Assembly (NCBI GenBank): GCA_028023455.1
Contig: JAQFVV010000031.1
Coordinates: 8,980,093 to 9,044,092, forward strand
Direction of reading: 5' to 3'
DNA from: Epiperipatus broadwayi
Lineage: Eukaryota > Onychophora > Udeonychophora > Euonychophora > Peripatidae
DNA: 64,000 nt
How positions within the stretch are numbered: the first letter of the stretch is position 1; every line of letters begins with the position of its first letter. Below the pieces are notes generated by a model. That model searched no databases and was not told the DNA's origin. It was given only the letters and a program-made list of their open reading frames with translations. Below, one piece after another: positions 44,469 through 58,203 of this stretch. The position numbers and the translations under genes are program-made.

Positions 44469-45472
44469 GATTGTCCCAATGTTGACTGGTTTTTAAGGAT
44501 TATGTATGTATGTATGATAATGCAACTTAAATTACCCAAAAAAACACTTATCTTAAAGTTGTTTTATCTGGTGATTCATTTATCAATCATAATTATCTAA
44601 TTTTCTGAACCAAGAATTGCTTATTGTAAAGTCCATTATTATCTTCTAAATCATTTCAAGACCTTGGTTTTTTTTGTGGGGAGCTCACTAGATGATGGCC
44701 AAGGATCTAGAGTGTTTAGAATGGATGTTTAGCATGCTTTTTGAATATTTTTGTATGGGTTGACAAAATTTTATAATTTTGGAAAGTTTGGATGTACCTA
44801 TGATGGTTTAAGCACTTCTATTTTGTCTTTGTTTTTAAAAATAATGGCAATGGTAGACATGGATAAACCCATAGAAGAACGATATAACAATTTCCTTCTA
44901 TTTCTAGTAAATTTAAGATATTTCTGTTTCCAAGGTTAGAGATTTTTTCATAGTAATATTAGTTGCAACCATAATTCTAATTTAAAATGTCTAAATAGAA
45001 TCATTAGGAAAAAAGTGTTTTTAACTGTTCAAAAGTACAGCAAAATGAACGAGAAAATGAAAATAAACTAGCAGTTAACAATTTTATGAATTCTTTCTGC
45101 ATGGCAGTTTCTCATTGTGCAGAAAAAAAAGTCCATGAAGTTTTATTTTTTTCAAATTTCTATTACTACATTATATTACATGAAATTATTTCAAATTAAA
45201 ACAAAAAGTTTAATAATAACAGTATTTTAATGATCATAAAGACTTGTTATTTTATCATTAGTGTAAGAGTAGCACACCATACATTGTTAAAACTATTTCA
45301 AAATGGCATATTAAAAAAGGAAAAAATGTATCTAATGCATATTATATTATTATTATTTAAGGCTTTTTTTTTTATATAATATGCACTATGTATATAAAGA
45401 TCACTATATATTTAAATATACATGCTAGGTGTGACATTTTTTTGGCCAAGAGATGTTGCATTTTATTAAATG
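44469..45472. other. AT-rich stretch, nothing recognised
   Basis: A 62-codon plus frame (44751-44939) has no recognisable motif and no repeat was noticed. Confidence 0.45.
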
Positions 45473-45870
45473 CAGTATACATGTTCTTTTTTTTTTCAGT
45501 GATGAAATGTTTATTCATCAAAAAAAAAAACAGATACAGTAAAATAAATAAAATTACAGGAGCAACATGATATGAGGGGAAGGATATATGTAAAAAGGGA
45601 ATGGGAAGTAGAGAGGGGAAATGATAAGTAGTCCAGTCCGGTCAGAAATGCATGTCTTCGTGATTGAGTCCTATGACAGAGGCTGAGATGATGGGAGTTG
45701 GAGGATTGCCCAAGTGTCCATGAGGGGTGGAGGTGGGGCTAGTTTGGTATCTTGGGTTTTGAGAGCACAAATTAGGTCCAAGAGCTTTTGATTGACTGAA
45801 TGTACACTCTGGTCAAGGATAATGGCACATCAGAGCAACCAGAGAGTATAGTTCAGTATACATGTTCTTT
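45473..45870 (-). mobile_element. 5'-truncated retroinsertion with 17-bp target duplication
   Basis: CAGTATACATGTTCTTT occurs at 45473-45489 and 45854-45870, flanking a 364-base insert. In plus orientation the insert begins with a T run, so the copied RNA lay on the minus strand with poly(A) at the 45490 end. Within that tail are an AATAAA signal (minus strand, about 45512) and a second A run. The body (45590-45850) is richer in G+C than the surroundings and reads on the minus strand as short proline-rich frames such as LAPPPPLMDTWA. It is the 3' end of a LINE or a processed transcript; I do not recognise which. Identical flanks indicate a recent event. Confidence 0.85.
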
Positions 45871-46166
45871 GAAATGAATTTCTTGATTAGTGCAATCCAA
45901 CTACTAAAGATGTAAATCTTTATGAGTTTATTTGTATGCAATTTTGCATACATTTTTTAAAACTGAAAATACATCTATATTAACAATTTATTTTTTTCCA
46001 GTTCTACATTTTTTATATATGTGGGATAATATTACAAGATGTTTAAAATCTTTAAAAATAGGGTAAATAATTATTTTAAATTTAAAGTTAATAATTTTTC
46101 ATCATACAAAGTTCATTATTATAAATAAATCACTTTATTTTTATATAGCACAATGTTTATAAACTG
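45871..46166. other. AT-rich stretch, nothing recognised
   Basis: No frame, repeat or terminus was seen. Confidence 0.5.
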
Positions 46167-46412
46167 TAATATTTAAACAGCATTAAGCTGTTGCACATGC
46201 GCTTTGAAGATTTTAACTATAAATGAATGAATACTAACACTTCAAACACATGATAAAGTCTTTGGAAAAGATAGAATGGCCATTTATCTTTTTGAACCCA
46301 AATGCTATCTTTTCCAAAGACTTTATCATGTGTTTGAAGTGTTAGTATTCATTCATTTATAGTTAAAATCTTCAAAGTGCATGTGCAACAGCTTAATGCT
46401 GTTTAAATATTA
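46167..46412. mobile_element. Foldback element, 108-bp arms
   Basis: Arms 46167-46274 and 46305-46412 are inverted complements with only one or two mismatches (GCACATGCGC versus GTGCATGTGC) and a 30-base loop. Outer ends read TAATATTTAAACAGC and GCTGTTTAAATATTA. There is no coding capacity. No second copy was noticed in this window. The near-identity of the arms suggests recent formation. Confidence 0.85.
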
Positions 46413-47529
46413 AAGTTCATTATTATGAAAACATTTTTTACCTTCAAAATAAGAATTACGATAACTAAATTACAAACATGATGATTGTTATTTTTGCTAA
46501 AGTAATTATTAAAAATTTGAATTCATAAAAGTGAATAAATACATTAAAGTATATGGTACTAATGTATCTGGTTGTTCTATGTCATTAAAATATGATTTTG
46601 ATTATTTATTATACTCAACAAAATATTGGGAGGGGGGCTTTATAATCATTAACTATAAAAATCTTTACTTTAGATATATCGTTAATAAAAAAACTGACTG
46701 CCTTACAAAAATACTGGATGGAAGTTAAATAAAATACTATACAATACCTTCATTAAGCAAAATATTGCATACAGCACTAATATTGTGTATTGTATTGTGT
46801 AGTATTATAAAGTCTGTACTCTATAGTTTTGTTATGAAAATTGCTATTTTACTTTGGAATGCCATATCATTAATAACTATTTTATGGCATCATTATCTTA
46901 AAAAGTGACTGCCATTTTTAAATATGGCTGTCAAATTATTTTTTTTTTTGTAATTTTTTATAATTGTTACAGTGAGTAATCAATAGTAAATCAAAATAAT
47001 GGATACAGATTGATGATGATGACTATTGTAAATTTACAAATAATGGGCAAGTGCTAAGCAGAATATAGATATGCTTTGATTTTAAATATGTAAAAAATGG
47101 CTTTATATAAGAATAACATCAATGAATTGTGTATAAAAAGTTTACTGTGAAGGCAAGATTTCTCTTTCCCTATCAACTTCTTTTAAACAATCTCATTTCA
47201 GGCAATTTTTTAACAAACATTCTCAAAGCAAGACCAAATTACAGCAAGAAATTTAAGGATATTTAGTCTTTCATCATTAAATTTATATCACTGTGGATAT
47301 TTTCTATATTTCTATAATATATTACTGCTTTTCAATGAATGTTTTATTTTTACCACCGATTCCTCTTATGAAGCTTTTATATTTTTCTATCTAAGATTCA
47401 ATTAAATCAGAAAAATATATAAAAATGTATTATTTATTTTATGTAATTAAGATTATCTTCTAATTATTCTTTTAAACTTAATCTCTTACATCTATGTCTA
47501 TAAATTAAAATATTTTCTTAAAAAAGAAT
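46413..47529. other. AT-rich stretch, nothing recognised
   Basis: Only short open frames, one of 65 codons at 46531-46728 without motif. Confidence 0.5.
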
Positions 47530-47830
47530 CCTAAGCTCATGATCATACTCAATCCATTATCAATACACTGCAGAATAAATGCCTCTCCAAATTCAATCCA
47601 TATTCTTCAATCTCTGACCCTTCTTATCCACTTCAACCTATCATGTCTCCTTATTTCATCTATCTATCTCACAAGCGATGTCTTGCTAAGTCTTTTACAA
47701 TCTCTTGCAATCCAGTTCATGATTTTAATTGTCTACCTAATATCTTTTCTAGAAATATGTCCAGTCCACCTCCATTTAAGTCTCTTAATTCTTTCATTGT
47801 CTATCTCCAATCTAATATAGTCTCTGATCA
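47530..47830 (-). pseudogene. LINE C-terminal fossil (RTE/Jockey-like tail)
   Basis: The minus strand reads ERIKRLKWRWTGHISRKD, then MNWIARDCKRLSKTSLV, then IDEIRRHDRLKWIRRV and FGEAFILQCIDNG, with three or four stops. This is the familiar tail of many animal non-LTR retrotransposon reverse-transcriptase proteins: a basic LKWRWxGHxxR segment, a middle with WxxDI, and a closing GEAFxQQW block. The RT domain itself is absent. Upstream in coding direction (higher coordinates) the sequence runs into about 165 bases of unassigned DNA and then the (GATA)n array. The overlapping plus-strand frames at 47539-47846 are shadows of it. Confidence 0.75.
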
Positions 47831-47989
47831 ACACAGAAACTTTTGAACAAAAGAGGATAATAATGCACTTGAAATGTTTCTAATCTGTGAGCTAATGAAT
47901 GTCTTTGAAAATTTAAATCGAATTTCTCACATTTAGCACTTAATTCTAGATGGTGAAAGGTAGTTCAATATACAATTACAATTGAGATA

Positions 47990-48858
<869 letters not shown>

Positions 48859-48948
48859 TAAATAGCTTGGAACTATTAGCACGCTCGTTATATTGCACTT
48901 GTAAATATAAGCTAATTAAGTCATGTGATGTATGCATTGGTTTTCCTT

Positions 48949-49030
48949 GCTATTATAGATAGCCTTTAAATCCCAACTAGCATTTAATGGCTATTATAGA
49001 TAGCCTTTAAGTGCCAACTATCATTTAATG
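48949..49030. repeat. 41-bp tandem duplication
   Basis: GCTATTATAGATAGCCTTTAA begins at 48949 and again at 48990. The two units differ at three positions. Confidence 0.93.
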
Positions 49031-50805
49031 AGGTTTTAAGCATTGTTTTTCGTTTTTTTTTTCCACCTTCTGTCTAAGAGTTACCAGATATTGGGTTTGT
49101 TAGGCTTAAGAGTGACTATCTGAAAAAAAAAATCATTAGCATTTTGAAAATTGAAAAAAAAAAAACAAGTGACTTTGGTTCAAACTGAAGTAGTGCTATG
49201 AAAATACGCTAACCATTCTACCAAAAGTTTTCCAATCAACACATGCTATTAAGTCTATTATGGCTGTATTTCTATTTTCAACTTGAAAATACCATTAACT
49301 TTTAATCCTTCACATTTGAATTCATAACGCTATCATCAAGATCAAACTAATGGTTACACTAGCAATCACATCAAGAAGTTTTAATATATATATATATATA
49401 TATGCACACACAGTATCCTTAATCTGTGCATTTTTTAAAAATAAAGTATAAGCAATAGAATTAAATTATGGATACAATTTTAAATTTTTCAAATACTTGT
49501 AAAGTATTAGTAATTAAATGATGGCAACTTATTAGTATAAAATAAATAATATAAAAAGATTAAACCTTTGATATTTAAATGTACTTGCCATTTGGAATTA
49601 AAAGCATTTGAAAACTAAAAAAAGCATACGAGTTAAAAGCATTCTCTAAGAGCACAAGAGGTTTTTAAATAATTTAATGCTTTATTTAGAATCTATTTTT
49701 TTTATTATTAAATTACTTATTAGAATTTATATTTTAAAATATTGATTTCTTCTAAATATTTCAAGTATATTAATGTTGCATTTCAAAGATAATCTTTATT
49801 ATTTTTGCATTAAATAAATCAATACAGATTCTATATATATATATAAACCGAAAATATCAATAGCTAACTCGTTTTACATATATAAATTATAATTCACCAC
49901 AACCATGTTTGCCTACATATCATCAATAAGTATTTCAATAATTACAATCATATCTGCATTATGTAAAGATTCACTTTCTATATATCTATTACATATAAAA
50001 CTAAAAAAGCCTATTAAACCATTTATATAGTAATATATCATGTAATAATTTTTTTCTCACTTCATAATCTAGCCTCATTCATCTTCATGATATAGATTTA
50101 AATTGAGACATCCATAGTATAAAGTAATTTTAGGCTCCTCCAATGTATATAAATATGTAATTTTAAATTTTGATTTCAAATAAATATTTATATTAATTGA
50201 TTAATATAAATTCAAACATATTTAATAATATTAAACGAAAACCTGAGGCGAAGATGATGATGACTTATAACAAGGTTAAACTAAATGCAAGCACTCCCAA
50301 TAAAATAAATGAAACTTTAAGGTGCCAAATCTAAATAGAAAGTTAACTTTTGGAAAACTTTTTAACACTTCATCATTATCATTTATAAATTATTACCATT
50401 ATCCCTGTATGTCTTCCAATCGATTGCATGATTTCTCAGGGTTATGGATATTAGCAGAACAATGGATGTTAATAGCATAATATTTGAATTAAATTTGATA
50501 AAAAAACACAAATTAAATTGGTTAATAATAAAAATTAATTTAATAATTTATTAAGAATAAATATACAAAATTGTTGATTATATACTTACAACTGTCACTA
50601 AGTATACAAAATATTAAAGATAATAAAAATAAAGAGAGATTTTAAATGTAAGGTACTAGATTAATTATACTGATAAGACCTTAACCAGTGCAAAGTTTAA
50701 AATTCCAAACCATGGTTTTCTGTAAATGCCAACCTTTACTATATTTATGAATGGGTAATCATTAGTTTTTCCAAAGATGATAGTTCAATTTCTTGGACAC
50801 TGATG
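49031..50805. other. AT-rich stretch, nothing recognised
   Basis: Short (AT)n runs at 49384-49402 and 49833-49846 only. Confidence 0.5.
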
Positions 50806-50892
50806 ATTGGATAGGATACAATAGCATTGGTTACATTGGATAGGGTATACAATAGCATTAGTTATATTAGACAGGGATACAGTAGTTCTGGA
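50806..50892. repeat. 30-bp minisatellite, about 2.5 units
   Basis: GGATAGGATACAATAGCATT, GGATAGGGTATACAATAGCA and GACAGGGATACAGTAG begin successive units of about 30 bases with growing divergence. Confidence 0.75.
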
Positions 50893-51248
50893 AGTCTTAT
50901 AGCACAATCCATATCTTTCCTCATGGCATGATTAAAACAGGCAATTACTACTTTTAGCAAACATCAGCATCAATCTCTAAATCAGATATGCAGCTCTGGC
51001 TATGGTGTGGTTTTCAGTTGTCTAGCCACACATGATAGATAGTTTTCTGTTACATAAAGTCATTATAATTTCTGTTATAAATGGAATATTGAAAAATATT
51101 TTAAAACAATCAGCAAGATAAAGCTATCCAAGTTATTTAGCAGAAAATTATTTATCAAGGAGTTTCTTTTCTCTTTGGGGATAATTACAATTCTGCTTAA
51201 TGAGTTGTGTCTTCAAATAGAAAATGAACTGAAGTGTCATAGTATTTC

Positions 51249-51686
51249 TAAACATGATATGATCACCATTTATTATGCTTGCTCATAACTGTTGTTAAAA
51301 CAGGCAAAACTCTCCATACAGTAGTGCCACTCAGTGCAAGCCAGAGTAATCAATGGATGCCCAAAGGCTTGTTCATAAAATCCATATCTAGTGCCTACTC
51401 AACCAATATCCCCAGACTAGTTTTTAGCTTATGGCTTTTATCAGTGAGGAGCCTTGATATTAGAGCACTGTAACTAGATCTTAGATCTAGAAATTCTAAT
51501 ATCTAGGTGCAGTGCTCTCAGATCCGAGGCTTCTCATTAACAAAATTACAAGCTAGAAACTAGTCTGGGGATATTGGCTGAGTAGGTACTAGACAGGGAT
51601 TTTATGCACAAGCCCTCTGGCATCAGTTGATTACTCTGGATTGCACTGAGTAGCACTACTGTATGGAGAGTTTTGTATGTTTTAAC
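51249..51686. mobile_element. Foldback element, family B copy 2
   Basis: Matches 35077-35474 along its length, including the unpaired lead (ATGATCACCATT, GCTCATAACTGTTGTTAAAA). Inverted arms run from about 51295 (AAAACAGGCAAAACTCTCC) inward and from about 51686 inward. Its centre is about 40 bases longer than in copy 1 and carries a second palindrome around AGATCTTAGATCTAG. The open frames at 51279-51473 and 51546-51773 are the two arms read on opposite strands, which is why their peptides look alike. Confidence 0.85.
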
Positions 51687-52179
51687 ATTAGTCATTTTTA
51701 ACCAACTTGTACCTGTTTTGTTATGGTTTTTCATACATATTACTCTACTCAAAATATGTTTTCCAAAGAACAATTCTATTAGTTTTAATGGAAAACATAT
51801 TACTAATTACAGGGATAAATATGCATTTTACAAAATGTTGCAGTAACAAATTGCTTTACAGATTTTTTTTACATTATATCATTATTTAATAATGTAATTC
51901 CAATGATTTTAAATAAACTTTTGTCAAAAAAATGTAAATCAAAAAATAAATGCATACATATATACTAAGAAAAAACATGTTTTGAATTGCATTGTTCTGA
52001 GAAAAGTTTAAAAAATTGTAAATATTATAATAAAAATGGATATTCATCAGAAGCATAAAATGGTACTTAAAATTGGTAAGTCAACTTAAAAGAAAGATTC
52101 AAGTTCTTTGAATCATGTTTGGATCAAAAAATCTTCCCAAATTGCTGCCAAATTTATTTATCCAAGGCTATTCATAATC
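51687..52179. other. AT-rich stretch, nothing recognised
   Basis: Leads into the Penelope-like fossil; no separate feature was seen. Confidence 0.45.
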
Positions 52180-54165
52180 ATGATAAGATTACAAGCAATT
52201 AAAACCACTTTTATTGAAAAACATCCTTAAAGATTGTAAGAAAGCATTGAAAAACAAGAGGCTATATAAATAGAAAACCTGTTTAACACAAGAAATATCA
52301 TCATATATTAGAGAAGAATGCATAATTTTAGCTCTTAACTTACAAGCCAAGTATATTACGAAATCTGGTGAAAAAATATGAAATAAAGCTAGATCCTGCA
52401 ACTACATATAATTTTATTAATTTAATAATGCATAATCCACCAGATAATATAAAGAAAATATTACATTATGGACAGTGATTTTTAATGAAATATAGAAACA
52501 CCCAATGAGAGAGTTTGACACAGTTAGAGAAACAATTTTCAATGGCAATCTACAGAGAGAAAAGATTATTAGTGAAATAGCTTAAACAACAGTTTATAAA
52601 CAAATCAACGTAAAAAATAATAATTGGTTCAAAAATATTGAGTCCACTAAACAATATTTTTATGTGAAAAACATTGTTTGCATTAAAGAAGTTAAGGGGA
52701 ACTACTTTATCTTATTTTGCAAACAAAATGATTACATAATGCACAAATTAATAATTTAAACCAGTAGATTCATATAATTTAAAAATAAACCCAATTTTCT
52801 TCACCAATTCTTCAAAAGTTCCATAATAAAGCATTTACTAAATGGAAATAAAAAATTTATCCATAGGCTGCAACTCTGCTCAGAATATCTAATAATAAAA
52901 TTACAAGAAATTGAGCACTTTCTATTCTTAATGATTATCTTTGTTGAAGCCTATTATTACAAAGCTACAAAATAATAAATCAATAGCTCACTGAACAACT
53001 TGGTGTTAGTAGTTTTATTATCAAATTATCATTTAAATGTGTTAATAGAATTAAAAATATAGCAATTGGTAATCAATATTGTCTCACGTCATTGGAGATT
53101 ACAAAGCTATATGATTCTATTTCCCAAAAACTATGCTCAAAAAACTGAATTTATTGCTGAATGCCTGAATTGGATTAATGAAGATATTATAGCTTTATCT
53201 TATGGTGAATATTACAAAATGGAAGGAGTGCCTATTGGTTTTCCTATAAGTAGCATAATATCTAATATATTAAATAAATTTGAAGAAGGCATTCCTAAAT
53301 ACTTAAATCAAACCACATTCCTGTTGTATATGTAATATAATGATGAAGTCCTTATTTGTGCTCCAGAAGCACAAATTATGGCATGATCTTATTCATAAAT
53401 CTTCATTAAAATGAACTATATAAAATGATAATGTTGAAAGCATAAAGGTTTTAGGCTTATATATTCAGTGTGAAAGTATTCAAAGGGAATTATACATCCC
53501 AAATCATTAACATGTAATGATCATAAACTTGTAAATTATGAAGCATTTTTACATGAAAAATTATAATCTTTGTAAATTGAAATCTGATCAAAAAACTAAT
53601 ATTGAAACATATATCAATGATTTATATAATATCAGATACAAAGACTCAGCTCTTATTCATATTGTTAAAACGCTTTATGCTAAAATTAGGAATAGACCTG
53701 CTCAAGCTGATGAAAAATTTTGCATACATTCATACTAGGAGCCATCCACAATATAAAAAAAGTCTGTGATGAAATATATAGGGTTAGTCTTCATACCCTT
53801 CCAGTCTTGAATTACCTAATTAACAACACAAAAGGTTAAGCTGCCCAAAGAACAGGTTTCTGCAAGTTGTGTGTAAAATTATATGCAATAAAACAAACTG
53901 AAATGTAATTTATTTCAGAGAATTTTGTCCAATCTCTCTACAAGAATCATACAGTACTGATATCAATACAATAAAGCAAAGATATTGTTTTCAAATATGA
54001 GTCTAAACATGGTAATAGCTTTGAAACCACATCTGCCAGTATTGTCCACTTTGAAAAAAAACAATGCTAATGCAGAGTTAAAGGGATCTGGCACATTGCC
54101 AACAACATATGTACAATCAACAAGAAAGAATCCTGTACCCCCTAACAAAAAGTTGCTCATTTAAA
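52180..54165 (+). pseudogene. Penelope-like reverse transcriptase fossil
   Basis: On the plus strand, broken by many stops, the N-terminal part reads ILKDCKKALKNKRLY, ISSYIREECIILALNLQAKY and later KEVKGNYFILFCKQND, corresponding to the region before the RT fingers. An open frame at 53066-53335 carries ECLNWINEDIIALSYGEYYK, then EGVPIGFPISSIISNILNKF (about 53224-53285), the block before the active site. Just after its stop comes YNDEVLICAP (about 53334-53363), a decayed YVDD segment. The C-terminal part continues through 53538-53738 to GFCKLCVKLYAI (about 53850) and KDIVFKYESKHGN (about 53980). The GIY-YIG signature is not clearly recoverable. It is on the opposite strand to the 4.4 kb copy and much older. 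Confidence 0.72.
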
Positions 54166-54442
54166 TCAATTCATTTACATTTTATAATCAGTTATATAAA
54201 TGACCACTTTTGTGATTATTCTATAAATCTCACTACCCTCTTGGTTAATTATAACTATGAGTATGACTACCAGTGAGTTGAAAGCATGTTCAACATACCA
54301 TGTTGATATATTTAAGGTTTTAATTTTTAAAATATTAAACAAGCTTTTCTTAGTATATCTAGTGTATGTATTACATTTTGAATTACATTATTTAATAATA
54401 GCTGAAATACACAGGTTTATATATACCTGTGTCTATATATGT

Positions 54443-54980
54443 AATAGACAGTGTATGAGCACAGACCTTCACACGACCCACCACTCTCCACACCATCTCA
54501 TAACACTGATACACCTGAACACATATATGTTGAAAAGATAAATAATCACCAATATACGTATTTCATGCTAAACCAGCAATCATCAGTTGGTCCAGATTAC
54601 CATCTCTACACATATATGCTACAAGTGCTCAGATATATATTAAGATAGAAAATTCTCCTACTTTAATGGACAGGCTTCAATCTACTCCACACTCCAACTC
54701 TTCAAATTGGATGGACAGTTGAAGAGTTGGAGTGTGGAGTAGATTGAAGCCTGTCCATTAAAGTAGGAGAATTTTCTATCTTAATATATATCTGAGCACT
54801 TGTAGCATATATGTGTAGAGATGGTAATCTGGACCAACTGATGATTGCTGGTTTAGCATGAAATACGTATATTGGTGATTATTTATCTTTTCAACATATA
54901 TGTGTTCAGGTGTATCATTGTTATGAGATGGTGTGGAGAGTGGTGGTCGTGTGAAGGTCTGTGCTCATACCCTGTCTATT
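54443..54980. mobile_element. Foldback element, about 262-bp arms
   Basis: Left arm 54443-54705 and right arm 54719-54980 are inverted complements with few mismatches and a 13-base loop (ATTGGATGGACAG). Outer ends read AATAGACAG and CTGTCTATT. The left arm has a diverged single-arm relative at 6160-6462. The perfectly matched inner 100 bases suggest recent inversion-duplication or gene conversion between the arms. Open frames at 54257-54648 run into the arm and are not supported as genes. The element starts about 280 bases after the Penelope-like fossil. Confidence 0.88.
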
Positions 54981-56302
54981 ATTTAATAAGTAAATAAAGA
55001 AAATAAAAATAAAATATTTTTTTTTCTTTATTTATCTTAGTGATAGGAAGAAATAAGACAATCATTACCAACATTTAAAAACTGGTTGATAAATTCTATT
55101 TTAAATAACATGTTTAGATCTGCCACTTAACTACTTTAAGAATGAGTTAATTGTTTATTTAAAATCCCATTTAGATGACAAATTAAAAAACAAAATACCT
55201 TATATTTTTATAAATTAAGCAATTCAAAATTCTTGCATGCACAAAACTATCTTCCTGTATATACTACAACTTCTTATTTTATTGTTCTTCACATGTTATA
55301 GAGTATCTTGCCATTCTAAAATATTTAATACATTGATTAAAATGTTTAAACTAATTTTTCTTTTAATTTCTTAAATCAATGTATTTAAAATTGATATATG
55401 TTACATCTTATACATATAGGCCTATGCACAGCAATTTATATATTTATTATTCAATTTATAAGTTTTTATTAAACTTTTTTCCATGCAGTTTTAAAATGTA
55501 ACTAATTTGAGCTGCTATCAGAATTTGTTATAGTTATAATAGACATTGATACAAAGATGATATAGCAGTAGCAAACTAACTACCAGTAATCAATAGGTGC
55601 AAAATCACATGATCATAGAACGGAATGACTTAGCAACTCAAGTTCAAGAAGAATCATTTCCAATAATATTTTTATGCCTTGAACATGATATGACAGTACC
55701 TATGATTGGCAAGTAACTCTCACTTTGATACTGTTAATAAATTTTATTTGCATTTAGTATGTTAATAAATATATTTTTTATTATTTAAATCGAGTTTTTT
55801 GTTTTTCTATATGTGATTTCTTGTGTCCTGAATTCTTGATTATAACAGAAACCATGGTGAATCAGATGATCAATTCTCACGCAGGTCCAAAATTTTAATG
55901 TTTAAAAATGAAAAATTATATAAATGTTTCAATTCCAAAAATGGAAACATAATAATAAGAAATGAATATTTATTTAATCTTGCTTAAGAATATGTATATT
56001 ATTAATAAAAAGTACAATAATTAAACTTAATTATTTTGTTTGCATTGTTGATGAGGTAGTAGAAATATATAAGAGGTGCTCTTTCTATTATTTCAAGTGA
56101 CATCCTGGTTAAAAGACTGATTTATTTTTAAATTTTATATATTTTTGTTTTATGTAATTGTTAAGCAAATTAAACATTTCTTTATGTCATTATTATTATT
56201 ACTATAATATATTAGGATACATTAGCTTATAAGAGAAGTGTATGTCTCCTATCATCTACTAGGATGTCATTCATTTGTTAGCAACACAATACAACAGTAT
56301 AT
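54981..56302. other. AT-rich stretch, nothing recognised
   Basis: No terminus, repeat or plausible frame was seen. Confidence 0.5.
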
Positions 56303-56440
56303 TCTCAAAAGTTAACAACAAAAACCCTGAGATCATTATTTATTATTTCATTAATTATTAATCCATTTGTCTCTCAAAAGTTAACAACAAAAACCCTGAG
56401 ATCATTATTTATTATTTCATTAATTATTAATCCATTTGTC
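56303..56440. repeat. Perfect 69-bp tandem duplication
   Basis: TCTCAAAAGTTAACAACAAA begins at 56303 and again at 56372; the two 69-base units are identical. Confidence 0.97.
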
Positions 56441-57275
56441 TGTATTATAATCCAAAAGTTGGTGATGTGGCATAAGAAACATGTATGGATTATTGTACTA
56501 TTAGAAAAGTACATTACATTTCACTTTATAAGAGTAGAGTATATCAGATCATGTTAATAAATAATTATTTGGTGATAAATATTTTCTAAATAACAGATTA
56601 AAGAAAAGACATAAAAATTCTATTACATGTTACTTTAAGTGAAAAATATTTATTGCTCAGAGAATATACTTTGATGAAGGGAAATGTATGTTTTTTAAAA
56701 AAAGTGTTGCATAGGAATGAGTGAAGTTTTTATTCTTCCTAGTTTATTTGTTTATTTTTATAATTATGCATTTTATTATTGCTTTGATATTTCCTTTTAT
56801 TTTAAGGCATGTCTCTGTAGTAAAGAGTAAAAGATAACTAACGAACTACTGAGCTTAACCAAATGTATTATTAGTCTCATTATAATATTAGGAGATCTTT
56901 AATCCATCTTTTTTATATGGGTTAGAATATATATTTGATCTACAAAAACTAAAATGCCTTTGAATCATGAAATAAATTTATTATTTACATCAGAAGTTAT
57001 AGAAATAAGAAATGTACTCATTGCAAAATTAAATTTTTATAAACATTAACCCGTTAATAAATATAATAATCTGAGTAATAAGAGCTTGTTCATAAATTAC
57101 TGATTACTTAATAAATTTAATAATTTGAGTAAAAGGAACTGTTTAAAATTGTTTGTTGCAGTTAATGTAATTTACATTTTTTTTTGCTTTGTAAAAATAT
57201 TTCCTTGTAGCTTGTAAAACAATAATAAATATGAAATCAATTTTATTTTGAAAAATATAATCAATAGTCTAAGTT
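56441..57275. other. AT-rich stretch, nothing recognised
   Basis: Only low-complexity runs. Confidence 0.5.
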
Positions 57276-58203
57276 AAAAAATAAAGATCTCTGCTAATTA
57301 ACAAGCTTTATTGATAAATGCCAGCAATACAAAGTATTTAAAAATCGTTATCTATAAACCACTCCCCAACCTGAGACCAATGGTTTCATGCTTTGGCATT
57401 CCTCAGTGAATCAGGAGGGTAGTTTCATATGCTAGATCTAAAAATACCAAACCAAAACCAGCATTTATCTAAAAGTTAACTATTAAGTAGAAAATCTGAA
57501 ATTTTTAGACACCTATATGTCTTTAAATCCAGCTACCTAACTATGGGCCTGAGAGATCTTCAGTCAAACCACATATTAATAGCATTAGCAATATAACATT
57601 GCTTACGACTTTAAAGCAAGACAGTAAATAGGCAATAAAAACTAGTCATATATCACATGACTTAATTTTTAATTTTAAAACTTGGGTCTTCAATAGATGT
57701 TAAAGTAATTATACAATATCAATAATTTACAATTATCATAGAACCAGAATATTTCAGAATATAAATACTGTGGTCATTAGAACTATTTTATAAGATTGTA
57801 AAACAGAATACTATGACTTTAGTTTTTATTGACAATTTACAATCTTTGCTGTAAAGTCTTAAGCAATGTTATATTACTAAGGCTATTACTATGTGGTTTG
57901 GCTGAAGACCTCTCAGCCCATATAGCTATTTAAGTTAGATAGCTGGGTCTGAAGACATATAGGTGTCTAAAAATTTCAGACTTTCTACTTAATAGTTAAC
58001 TTTTAAATAAATACTGGCTTTGACTTGGTATTTTTAGATCTAGTGTCTGAAACTACCCCAGTGCCTCACTAAGGAATGTCCAAGATGGAAACTATTGGTC
58101 TGAGGTTGAAAAGTGGTTTCTAGATAGAGATTTTAAATGCTTTGTTTTTCTGGCATTTATCAATAAAGCTTGTTACAGCAATTAGCAGAGTTCTTTATTT
58201 TTT
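57276..58203. mobile_element. Foldback element, about 380-bp arms
   Basis: Left arm 57276-57650 and right arm 57812-58203 are inverted complements with scattered substitutions and small indels around a loop of about 160 bases. Landmarks are AACAAGCTTTATTGATAAATG on the left against CATTTATCAATAAAGCTTGT on the right, and AGACACCTATATGTCTT against AAGACATATAGGTGTCT. The central loop includes ATATCACATGACTTAATTTT. No long coding frame is present. This is the largest inverted repeat in the window. Confidence 0.88.

Noticed and set aside
47539-47846. Plus-strand frames of 93 and 67 codons
   Set aside because: They are shadows of the minus-strand LINE tail, which has recognisable motifs.
51279-51773. 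Two similar small proteins on opposite strands (51279-51473 and 51546-51773)
   Set aside because: They are the two arms of one inverted repeat read from both sides.
54257-54648. Overlapping plus-strand frames of 94 and 65 codons
   Set aside because: They run into the left arm of the foldback and have no family motif.
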